Source of the DNA: Lachnospiraceae bacterium
GTDB lineage: Bacteria; Bacillota; Clostridia; Lachnospirales; Lachnospiraceae
Direction of reading: 5' to 3'
DNA length: 7,396 nucleotides
NCBI GenBank assembly: GCA_024694785.1
Contig: JAILJL010000181.1
Coordinates: 1 to 7,396 of the forward strand
The notes under the pieces are model-generated. The model saw nothing but the letters and a program-made list of their open reading frames with translations. It had not been told where the DNA came from and made no database searches. Positions 1 to 6,535 of this stretch are shown here, piece after piece. Positions within the stretch are counted from its first letter, which is position 1. Each line of letters begins with the position of its first letter. Position numbers and translations under genes: made by a program.

Positions 1-770
1 TTGTATAGATTATCGGTAAATAATGTATCGAACTGAAGTCCCAGTAGCCAGCCTTTTGCCAAAACGGCACCCATCTGCTTCTTTATTGAAAAGAAATTCG
101 GAATAAGGTTACAATCCTTGATTACAAGCGCTTCTCCGAAAAGCGCACCCACCTTGGTACCGCCGATATAGAACATATCCACGTTCGCGGCAAGATTCTT
201 AAGGGTGACATCGGTGTTGCTTGCATTAAGACCATATCCGAGACGCGCTCCGTCAACATACAGAAGCATCTTGTAGTCATCACATATTGCCCTTAGAGCT
301 TTTATCTCATCAAGGGTATATAAGGATCCAAACTCTGTAGGATGGGAGATATATACCATCTTCGGCATTACCATGTGAGGGTAGGTCTCATCCGCATAGA
401 ATTTGTACATATATTCTCTGACCTCAGCAGGATCAAGCTTGCCGTTATGGGAAGGTAAGGATATAACCTTATGTCCCATATTCTCAATCGCGCCGCACTC
501 ATGGACATAGATATGCCCGGTTGTAGCCGCAATCACGCCTTCGAAGCTTCTAAGGCAGGCGGTTATGGCTACCGTGTTGGTCTGCGTTCCGCCAACCAAA
601 AATTCCACTTCCGCATCAGGAAGACCGCAGGCCTCGCGGATTTTCTTCTTTGCGCTTTCGCAATAAGGATCCGAGCCGTATCCGTCATTAGGTTCCCCAT
701 TAATCTCTGTAAGCCGGCGCAGTATCTCAGGTACTGCGCCCTCCATATAATCACAATCAAATTTAAGCAT
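1..770 (-). CDS. Threonine aldolase / beta-eliminating lyase family PLP enzyme (partial, C-terminus beyond left edge)
   Basis: The reading frame is open from an ATG at 770-768 to the left edge with no stop, giving 256 complete residues of a family that usually has about 340. The translation starts MLKFDCDYMEGAVPEIL and carries the marks of fold-type I PLP lyases of the low-specificity threonine aldolase group. These are a GGTQTNT segment at residues 60-66 (cofactor phosphate region), HIYVHECGAIE at 86-96, DGARL at 173-177 (the Asp that contacts the PLP ring nitrogen) and GGTKVGALFGEA at 203-214. K206 in the last motif is the expected Schiff-base lysine. Family members split L-threonine or L-allo-threonine into glycine and acetaldehyde in the cytoplasm, and some relatives act on other beta-hydroxy amino acids. 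The start lies 4 nt after the lipoprotein stop. A weak AGG Shine-Dalgarno at 781-779, 8 nt upstream, sits in the lipoprotein's last codons, so co-transcription is likely. Family assignment is firm; substrate is inferred. Confidence 0.9.
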   Translation of the reverse strand, partial: MLKFDCDYMEGAVPEILRRLTEINGEPNDGYGSDPYCESAKKKIREACGLPDAEVEFLVGGTQTNTVAITACLRSFEGVIAATTGHIYVHECGAIENMGHKVISLPSHNGKLDPAEVREYMYKFYADETYPHMVMPKMVYISHPTEFGSLYTLDEIKALRAICDDYKMLLYVDGARLGYGLNASNTDVTLKNLAANVDMFYIGGTKVGALFGEALVIKDCNLIPNFFSIKKQMGAVLAKGWLLGLQFDTLFTDNLY

Positions 771-774
771 ATTA

Positions 775-2409
775 TTAACCTGCATACATTATTCCATCCA
801 GAAGCTCATCCATGCGAATTCCGTCGATTTCAAACGGATATGTCGCCGTTACATTGAATCTGATAATGGTTCCGTCATTCATAAGAACATCGACATATGT
901 CTCATTGTCCGTTCTATAGGCCTTAACCACATCACCTACGCTAAGGGTTCTTGTGCCGGTCTTCTCACCGGATTCCGATACCGTATCCGTCTTAAGCTCC
1001 TTCATTAAAGTAAGCTCAAAACGATTGCCGAATTCATATACTGCATTATACTCAGCCGGCATACCATTAGAACCTACATATGCAAGTGTATGCACATTCG
1101 TGGTTCCGAGGATATCAGTTCTGTACTGAATGTAGAAATGCTGCGGGTCTGTCATTATTCCGCCCCATGACCACCAGTCATCCCCCTCAGGTGCCGGTGC
1201 CCACATGCTTGCGCCGACTTCATCAACTGCGTTAACACCTGTTGGCGTAATCTCATATACGTATATTAGCGAATAATCGTTAAATTCTGCACTCAGAAGG
1301 TAAAGGAAAACCTTGCCTTCGGCGTTTTTCACAAGGTACGCATGCTGATCGAAAGAATAGAAATCCGCTTCAATATTATAGCTCTGACCGTTTACATTAA
1401 AGTATAATCCGTCTACGTGCTCATAATCATCGGAATTGATATTCATATAAAATGAGAATGTATCTTCCTTACCATCTCCGAAGATGTCGCTGCAGTAATT
1501 ACTTCCCAACTGGATACCTACTGCATAATCATCAAGATGCTCGTCAAAATACCTGCCGTCAACAAAAAGGTCTTCGTTACCTTTATAAGGAATGTAGATT
1601 TCCTGCGGACCTGCGGCATAAGCTGCAAGATCATACGGATTAAAGATTACGGTAATTCCTTCGTTACCAAAGTAGAAGCCCTGCTCAGCAGTTCCGTTCT
1701 TATATAATTCGTAAGGATCCTGATCCTCAAGCTGGAACTGGATGAACATATCCCATTCTTCCGAATACTTCTCCATAAGCCGCCCGGTTATGTAATCATA
1801 CATCTTGTCGATATCCTTAACTACATCGACGAACTTAATCTCTTTACCTGTCTTGGTATCGAATGAACGCGGAAAATCTCCGTACCATCCGTGAGCGCCA
1901 CCGCTGTAATTCGAAAGCGGTATAGATAACGAAAGTACACTTGTATCTGCACGACGAACAAGCATATCTCTGTCAATGTAATATGGGAAGTAGGTGTCCT
2001 CGCCGTTAGCCTTGGATTCCTTTGACCAGCCATCATACTGCTCGTACTCATCCGTAACAAGCGTCTCTATCTCCTGATTAAGCGCTTTTAAGGCATTATT
2101 AAGTTCCGGATAAAGGTCTGCATCCTCATCCTGCAATTCAAGCCCTGCGTACTCGCATCTTACACGGCACTCATAAGTATCACCGTTATCGTCATACTGC
2201 GAATCCCCGCCATAAGTCTTACGCAAAGACAGATAGGCAATTCCCGCGTCTACAGGATTGTCATCCTCCTCGTCATTTTCTTCCTCAGCTTCACTTTTGT
2301 TCTCGCTCTTATTGGTGTTATCCGTATTTACAGACGCCTTACCGCATGCTGTAAATGTCGCGATAACAAGAACGAATACCAGCAATAAGCTTAAAACTCT
2401 TTTTTTCAT
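775..2409 (-). CDS. Lipoprotein with RsiV/PdaC-like (DUF4163-DUF3298) module and unassigned C-terminal half
   Basis: This is a 544-residue exported lipoprotein of unknown function. Residues 1-22 form a lipoprotein signal: basic MKKR, a hydrophobic core and FTAC with the lipidated cysteine at C22. An acidic, Asn/Ser/Glu-rich linker (about 25-52) follows. Residues about 60-276 resemble the DUF4163-DUF3298 module found in the anti-sigma factor RsiV and the deacetylase PdaC, with YSGGAHG at 168-174 and NPYDLAAYAAGPQEI at 257-271. No anti-sigma helix or deacetylase domain is attached. Residues about 290-544 match no family I can name with confidence. They begin with an FG-GAP/VCBS-like acidic loop, DIFGDGKED at 308-316, and end in a likely beta-rich segment. 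The start is supported by AAGGAG at 2420-2415, 5 nt before the ATG. The gene begins 33 nt after the feoAB stop and ends 4 nt before the threonine aldolase-like gene. A role in envelope sensing or ligand binding is inference only. Confidence 0.88.
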   Translation of the reverse strand: MKKRVLSLLLVFVLVIATFTACGKASVNTDNTNKSENKSEAEEENDEEDDNPVDAGIAYLSLRKTYGGDSQYDDNGDTYECRVRCEYAGLELQDEDADLYPELNNALKALNQEIETLVTDEYEQYDGWSKESKANGEDTYFPYYIDRDMLVRRADTSVLSLSIPLSNYSGGAHGWYGDFPRSFDTKTGKEIKFVDVVKDIDKMYDYITGRLMEKYSEEWDMFIQFQLEDQDPYELYKNGTAEQGFYFGNEGITVIFNPYDLAAYAAGPQEIYIPYKGNEDLFVDGRYFDEHLDDYAVGIQLGSNYCSDIFGDGKEDTFSFYMNINSDDYEHVDGLYFNVNGQSYNIEADFYSFDQHAYLVKNAEGKVFLYLLSAEFNDYSLIYVYEITPTGVNAVDEVGASMWAPAPEGDDWWSWGGIMTDPQHFYIQYRTDILGTTNVHTLAYVGSNGMPAEYNAVYEFGNRFELTLMKELKTDTVSESGEKTGTRTLSVGDVVKAYRTDNETYVDVLMNDGTIIRFNVTATYPFEIDGIRMDELLDGIMYAG

Positions 2410-2414
2410 TTTTA

Positions 2415-2422
2415 CTCCTTCC
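2415..2422 (-). promoter_or_regulatory. Strong ribosome binding site of the lipoprotein gene
   Basis: The minus strand reads GGAAGGAG followed by a 5-nt AT spacer and ATG. This is the strongest initiation signal in the left half of the window and supports the start at 2409. Confidence 0.8.
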
Positions 2423-2442
2423 TCGGATCTTTATTATCTATA

Positions 2443-4845
2443 CTAAATCCCGGTTATTAATGTTGCAATTAAATAAACTATAAATCCGCATACCCAGGCA
2501 ATTACACATTGAGCCAATACCATAGATGCTGCCCACTTTCTGCCGAGCTCACGCTTAACCGCCGCAATTGCAGCGACACAAGGGGTATAGAGCAGGCAGA
2601 ATGTAAGAAGTGACAATACCGCAGTAGGCTTAAGAAAAGCTCTTAGCGCCGCAGTCTCTCCAACGAGTACTGACAATGTCGATACCACGCTCTCTTTTGC
2701 CACGAATCCGGTTACAAGAGCAGTTGTTACTCTGAAATCACCGAATCCAAGCGGAGCAAATATCGGTGCAACCACGCCTGCTATTAATCCGAGCATACTT
2801 TCCGAGGAATCAGCCACCATTCCAAGCCGGAAATTGAATGTCTGCAGAAACCAGATAACAATTGTCGCAAGGAATATAATGGTAAAAGCTCTCTGAAGAA
2901 AGTCCTTCGCCTTGTCCCAGAGCAATAACCCTACATTCTTGGCACCCGGAAGTCTGTAATTAGGAAGCTCCATAACAAACGGAACCGCCTCACCCTTAAA
3001 TACCGTACTCTTCGATATAAGGGCCATAAATATACCCATTCCTATACCGAAAATATATATCAAAGTCATCATAAGGCCGCTGTAATCCGGAAAAAACGCC
3101 TGTATAAAGAATCCGTATATAGGCAGCTTCGCGGTACAACTCATGAACGGAATCATAAATATCGTAAGCTTACGGTCACGCTCTGACGGCAAGGTTCTCG
3201 ATGACATGATTGCGGGAACCGAACAGCCGAATCCTATAAGCATAGGAACTATCGAGCGGCCCGAGAGTCCGATCCTTCTTAATAACTTATCCATTATAAA
3301 GGCAACTCTTGCCATATAACCCGTATCTTCAAGTAAAGACAAGAAGAAAAACAATGTTACGATAATCGGCAGAAACGACACTACCGCCCCGACTCCGGAG
3401 AATATTCCGTCTATAATAAGAGAATGTAATACTTCATTGACTCCGATTGCGACAAGACCCGCATCGGCCTTAGCAGCCAGTATATCGATTCCATCTTCCA
3501 GAAGCCCCTGGAAAAATGCACCTATCAGATTAAATGTAAGCACGAATACCGTTGCCATGATTAGGATGAAGCTCGGTATCGCGGTGAATTTGCCCGTAAG
3601 TATCTTATCTATTGCGATTGAACGCTCGCGCTCTTTCGATTCATGTGGCTTAATTACGCATTTACTTACGAATTCTTCTATAAAAGCATAGCGCATATCG
3701 GCTATTGCTGCAGCGCGATCCATTCCGCGCTCTTCTTCCATCTGCTTAACGATATGCTCAATGGTCTCTTCCTCATTCTGTGTAAGCTCAAGACGCTTTA
3801 TTATCTCGCTGTCACCTTCAATAAGCTTCGTTGCCGCAAATCTTATGGGAATACCCGATTTGACCGCATGATCATCGATCAAGTGCATAATTGAATGAAT
3901 CGCTCTATGCACTGCACCGCCGTTGGCATCTTCCGGGCAGAAATCATGTCGTCCCGGATTCTCCTGATACTTTGCCACATGCACGGCATGGTTAATAAGC
4001 TCCGTTATACCTTCGTTCTTTGCAGCAGATATGGGAACTACCGGGATACCCAACAGTTCCTCCATCTCATTAATCTTAACCGCGCCGCCGTTACCGGTCA
4101 TCTCGTCCATCATATTAAGTGCAAGCACCATCGGCACGTCAAGCTCTATAAGCTGCATCGTAAGATACATGTTACGCTCTATATTAGTTGCGTCTACTAT
4201 ATTGATAATACCCTTAGGCTTCTCATCCAGAATAAAATTACGGGACACCACTTCCTCGCTTGTATAAGGCGAAAGTGAATATATACCCGGAAGATCCGTT
4301 ACCTCCGTATCTATATGTCCCCTTATAACACCGGACTTCCTGTCTACAGTTACCCCCGGGAAATTACCCACATGCTGATTAGATCCGGTAAGCTGATTAA
4401 ATAATGTCGTCTTACCGCAATTCTGATTGCCCGCAAGGGCAAATGTAAGAACTGTTCCTTCCGGAAGCGGATTCTCACACGTCGGATCGTGATATTTGCC
4501 ACCTTCGCCGAGTCCCGGATGGGCTATACGTGTATTAAGCGGTTTAGCGCTTTTCTTCGCTGCTTTACGGGATTTCTTGGCAGATTCTTCCATCCCGGCT
4601 CCAGCCTCTTTTCCCGCTACATCAACTCTTACTATATCAATTTTATCCGCATCGGCGAGACGGAGTGTAAGCTCATATCCATGAATCTTAAGCTCCATCG
4701 GGTCTCCCATCGGAGCGAACTTTACAAGCGTCACTTCCGCGCCCGGAATTACTCCCATATCAAGAAAGTGCTGCCTGAGTTCTCCGCTTCCGCCGACTTC
4801 CGTAATTATCGCAGATTCGTTAATTTTTAATTCTCGCAGGGTCAT
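2443..4845 (-). CDS. feoB: FeoA-FeoB fusion ferrous iron transporter
   Basis: This 800-residue inner-membrane protein should import Fe(II). Residues 1-75 are a FeoA-type SH3-like domain (MTLRELKINESA start). A Lys/Ala-rich linker follows (about 78-105). The G domain (about 132-290) has G1 GNQNCGKT at 139-146, GVTVD at 164-168, G3 DLPG at 184-187, G4 NMMD at 244-247 and G5 SAAK at 273-276, then the helical regulatory region. The permease (about 420-800) keeps the two gate segments GFGCSVPAIMSSR (C541) and MSCTAKLPIY (C570), plus GFVAKES at 713-719 and LLYTPCVAA at 751-759. No FeoC-like tail is present. A TTG 12 nt upstream could lengthen the protein by four residues. The ATG at 4845 is preferred because GAGG at 4855-4852 lies 6 nt before it and FeoA domains usually begin at this Met. 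The start is 1 nt after the Dabb stop, which implies translational coupling. I see no Fur-box-like palindrome close upstream. Confidence 0.96.
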   Translation of the reverse strand: MTLRELKINESAIITEVGGSGELRQHFLDMGVIPGAEVTLVKFAPMGDPMELKIHGYELTLRLADADKIDIVRVDVAGKEAGAGMEESAKKSRKAAKKSAKPLNTRIAHPGLGEGGKYHDPTCENPLPEGTVLTFALAGNQNCGKTTLFNQLTGSNQHVGNFPGVTVDRKSGVIRGHIDTEVTDLPGIYSLSPYTSEEVVSRNFILDEKPKGIINIVDATNIERNMYLTMQLIELDVPMVLALNMMDEMTGNGGAVKINEMEELLGIPVVPISAAKNEGITELINHAVHVAKYQENPGRHDFCPEDANGGAVHRAIHSIMHLIDDHAVKSGIPIRFAATKLIEGDSEIIKRLELTQNEEETIEHIVKQMEEERGMDRAAAIADMRYAFIEEFVSKCVIKPHESKERERSIAIDKILTGKFTAIPSFILIMATVFVLTFNLIGAFFQGLLEDGIDILAAKADAGLVAIGVNEVLHSLIIDGIFSGVGAVVSFLPIIVTLFFFLSLLEDTGYMARVAFIMDKLLRRIGLSGRSIVPMLIGFGCSVPAIMSSRTLPSERDRKLTIFMIPFMSCTAKLPIYGFFIQAFFPDYSGLMMTLIYIFGIGMGIFMALISKSTVFKGEAVPFVMELPNYRLPGAKNVGLLLWDKAKDFLQRAFTIIFLATIVIWFLQTFNFRLGMVADSSESMLGLIAGVVAPIFAPLGFGDFRVTTALVTGFVAKESVVSTLSVLVGETAALRAFLKPTAVLSLLTFCLLYTPCVAAIAAVKRELGRKWAASMVLAQCVIAWVCGFIVYLIATLITGI

Positions 4846-4846
4846 G

Positions 4847-5149
4847 TTATGCCTCAAAATCGATACACGTACGTGTCTTGGTATATGGTCTTACGTAGGT
4901 ATCCGCCGCATGTACGTGCTCCGGATGAACTGCGTATCCTTTCAACGCTTCCGGCGACTCAAGCTCTGAATAGAGCATAAGGTCACAGGTTGCAGTCGGA
5001 AGTGTATCCGTTACAATCTCAAGCTTAATAAGTCCCGGAACAACTCCGTTAAGAGCTTCAAGAGATTTCTTGATACCTGCCTTAATCTCTTCCTTCCTGA
5101 CATCATCATACTCATCCTTAAGATTCCAGAGAATAATATGTTTAACCAT
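4847..5149 (-). CDS. Stress-responsive A/B barrel (Dabb) domain protein
   Basis: This small protein of 100 residues is a single Dabb domain, a dimeric ferredoxin-like alpha-beta barrel. Its start, MVKHIILWNLKDE, with His4 in the first strand, is typical of the family. PGL at 38-40 and YAVHPEHVHAAD at 72-83 match the usual central and Y-x-x-HP-x-H segments. The length equals a stand-alone Dabb protein. Family members range from plant stress proteins to polyketide cyclases, but most bacterial single-domain copies have no known reaction, and no substrate is proposed here. The frame extends to a TTG at 5164, but that codon overlaps the GGAGG at 5162-5158. The ATG at 5149, 8 nt downstream of GGAGG, is therefore the likely start. 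The gene follows the SGNH-like gene by 34 nt and its stop is 1 nt from the feoAB ATG, so its expression is probably tied to iron uptake. Confidence 0.9.
   Translation of the reverse strand: MVKHIILWNLKDEYDDVRKEEIKAGIKKSLEALNGVVPGLIKLEIVTDTLPTATCDLMLYSELESPEALKGYAVHPEHVHAADTYVRPYTKTRTCIDFEA
4852..4855 (-). promoter_or_regulatory. Shine-Dalgarno GAGG that decides the feoAB start
   Basis: GAGG lies inside the last codons of the Dabb gene, 6 nt before the ATG at 4845. The alternative TTG start at 4857-4855 overlaps this site and would leave it no role, which argues for the shorter protein. Confidence 0.65.
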
Positions 5150-5157
5150 TTTCGTAA

Positions 5158-5162
5158 CCTCC
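5158..5162 (-). promoter_or_regulatory. Shine-Dalgarno GGAGG that decides the Dabb start
   Basis: GGAGG is followed by an 8-nt spacer and the ATG at 5149. The upstream in-frame TTG shares bases with this site and cannot use it, so the shorter 100-residue product is favoured. Confidence 0.75.
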
Positions 5163-5171
5163 AATACTATC

Positions 5172-5200
5172 TGTATATCCTGTCTATTTATTTAGTTCAA
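5172..5200 (-). promoter_or_regulatory. Possible weak sigma-A promoter ahead of the Dabb-feoAB pair
   Basis: The minus strand has TTGAAC at 5200-5195, a 17-nt spacer and TATACA at 5177-5172, each 4 of 6 against the TTGACA/TATAAT consensus. It overlaps the end of the SGNH-like gene and would give a very short leader before GGAGG. Such matches occur by chance in AT-rich DNA, so this is only a candidate for separate expression of the iron genes. Confidence 0.2.
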
Positions 5201-6524
5201 ACGCTGCCTGCGCTTTCTGTTCTCCATTAACGAAGCACTTAACGATTACTATACAATGCTCGTCTGCGTATGTGAAATGTACACCATTATCCGCTGTCAT
5301 GAGCCCGGGATCAGCAGTTGTATCATATGTCCACATAACATTCTTGTTCTCGTCCTGTACTTCTATATAGTAAGAATACTCACCCGTCGTAATCGTTGTG
5401 ACCGGAGTTACGGTCATGTCATCGTCATCACCATATGTAAGCACGAAACCGAAGACATTTTCCTTCATCGTCTCAAACTTCTCTTCTATAGAACCATAGA
5501 AAAGCTCTTCTCGGGACGCTTCGCCGGACATGAGCTTACAGAAGGCTTCCTCAAAGTACAAGGTCCCGTCGCAGCTCATATGATGATCATCGGAGAAGTT
5601 CGTAGTAGTATCCGGGAAATATTCCTCACGAAGCAGATTAAAATCATAATAATCCGCACTGGTTCCCTCTATCTTATGATTGATGAATTTAATGAATTCA
5701 TCATAATTACCGATACTTAGTAATCTGTAATTGGATAGAGGCGTTGCGATTAAGTGAAGCTTAATATCATGCTTCTCGCAATAATCAATTATCTCTTCAA
5801 GCGCTTTTACCCAGGTAGGACTTAACTTGTCTATATTGATAGGATTATGCCTGGTAACTCTGAAAAGATTACCCTCCGTCTGAAGTTTCTTATTATTCCG
5901 TACAAATCCGCGGCCCACATATTCATTAGGCCTGTTCTCCTTATATACAAGGCCGCCGCTTCTATACTCAGATGTCAATTTCCTGGAAATAACACCCCTT
6001 ATATATGAAGGGTCAAGAAGCAGCTGCCAGTTCCTTCTCGATATAAGAAACGTGTTAAAATAGTGCTTATCATTCGAGCCATTAATCTCATAAAAGAATT
6101 TATCAAGCGACGGCTTCGTATAATCCGTAATAAGATACATACTCGTCATATCCTGACGCTTCTCTGCCTCAAATAAAGTTGCTATCTCATAAAATACATC
6201 AACGTATACTTCCTTAATGTGATGCGTCCTATATGCTTCCTTAAGAAGATAAAGCGAACCATCCATATTCTGGTGCATGGTCGCAAGATTAAAAGAATTC
6301 GTGCCAAGCTTCGGATCGATATAACTCGGGTCAAGCGCATAGAAAGCAACCGATGCACCAAGATATACGGTATCGATATCCTCCGAATCATACATCTCAT
6401 TTATTGCAACGCGCGAAAAGTAAAGCGTGTCGTCATTTGTTATATAGCCAATTCCCTTATTGATTCCCGCACAAAGGATTACGAAGACCAGTATGGAGGC
6501 TATTACTTTAATTACATTTCTCAT
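5184..6524 (-). CDS. Membrane-anchored SGNH/DHHW-like protein, partner of the MBOAT acyltransferase
   Basis: This 446-residue protein has one N-terminal membrane segment (about residues 5-21), which would place the rest outside the cytoplasm. The next region resembles the AlgJ/AlgX/DltD/DHHW set of SGNH-fold proteins. It has YLGASVAFYALDP (from residue 54), with S58 as candidate nucleophile, and FSDDHHMSCDG (from 310), where D312-x-x-H315 fits the catalytic Asp/His pair. In the DHHW family the motif is followed by Trp; here it is Met. Residues about 355-446 form an extra, probably beta-sandwich C-terminal domain with an acidic DDDD run (366-369). The gene directly follows an MBOAT gene, the standard partnership in which an MBOAT protein moves an acyl group, usually acetyl, across the membrane and the SGNH protein places it on a cell-surface polymer. 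The acyl group and target are unknown. Two adjacent ATGs exist; the second (6524) sits 5 nt from AGGAGG, the first (6527) only 2 nt. Confidence 0.85.
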   Translation of the reverse strand: MRNVIKVIASILVFVILCAGINKGIGYITNDDTLYFSRVAINEMYDSEDIDTVYLGASVAFYALDPSYIDPKLGTNSFNLATMHQNMDGSLYLLKEAYRTHHIKEVYVDVFYEIATLFEAEKRQDMTSMYLITDYTKPSLDKFFYEINGSNDKHYFNTFLISRRNWQLLLDPSYIRGVISRKLTSEYRSGGLVYKENRPNEYVGRGFVRNNKKLQTEGNLFRVTRHNPINIDKLSPTWVKALEEIIDYCEKHDIKLHLIATPLSNYRLLSIGNYDEFIKFINHKIEGTSADYYDFNLLREEYFPDTTTNFSDDHHMSCDGTLYFEEAFCKLMSGEASREELFYGSIEEKFETMKENVFGFVLTYGDDDDMTVTPVTTITTGEYSYYIEVQDENKNVMWTYDTTADPGLMTADNGVHFTYADEHCIVIVKCFVNGEQKAQAAFELNK

Positions 6525-6529
6525 CATAA

Positions 6530-6535
6530 CCTCCT
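6530..6535 (-). promoter_or_regulatory. Ribosome binding site AGGAGG overlapping the MBOAT stop codon
   Basis: AGGAGG shares bases with the TAG stop (6536-6534) of the MBOAT gene and precedes ATGATG. The spacing is 2 nt to the first ATG and 5 nt to the second, favouring the second. The overlap suggests translational coupling of the two acylation proteins. Confidence 0.8.

Noticed and set aside
471..857. Plus-strand open frame of 128 codons
   Set aside because: It lies opposite the threonine aldolase-like gene and the end of the lipoprotein gene, has no clear ribosome binding site, and its translation has no recognisable domain.
2422..2452. Possible hairpin between feoAB and the lipoprotein gene (CGGGAT against ATCCG)
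   Set aside because: The stem is only about five pairs with a bulge, the loop is long, and no U-tract follows, so it is not a credible terminator.
2410..2475. Promoter-like TTGCAA and TAGTAT with 17-nt spacing before the lipoprotein gene
   Set aside because: Each hexamer matches only 4 of 6 positions, the -35 lies in the feoAB coding end, and the region is AT-rich, so it is not listed as a feature.
3895..4278. Plus-strand open frame of 127 codons
   Set aside because: It is antisense to the well conserved G domain of FeoB and rich in His, Cys and Arg, as expected for a shadow frame.
4846..5183. Fur box or iron-responsive riboswitch ahead of feoAB
   Set aside because: There is no intergenic room before feoAB, and the 34-nt gap before the Dabb gene holds no Fur-like inverted repeat.
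5256..5720. Plus-strand open frame of 154 codons
   Set aside because: It is antisense to the SGNH-like gene; the sequence is low in domain-like features and has no ribosome binding site.
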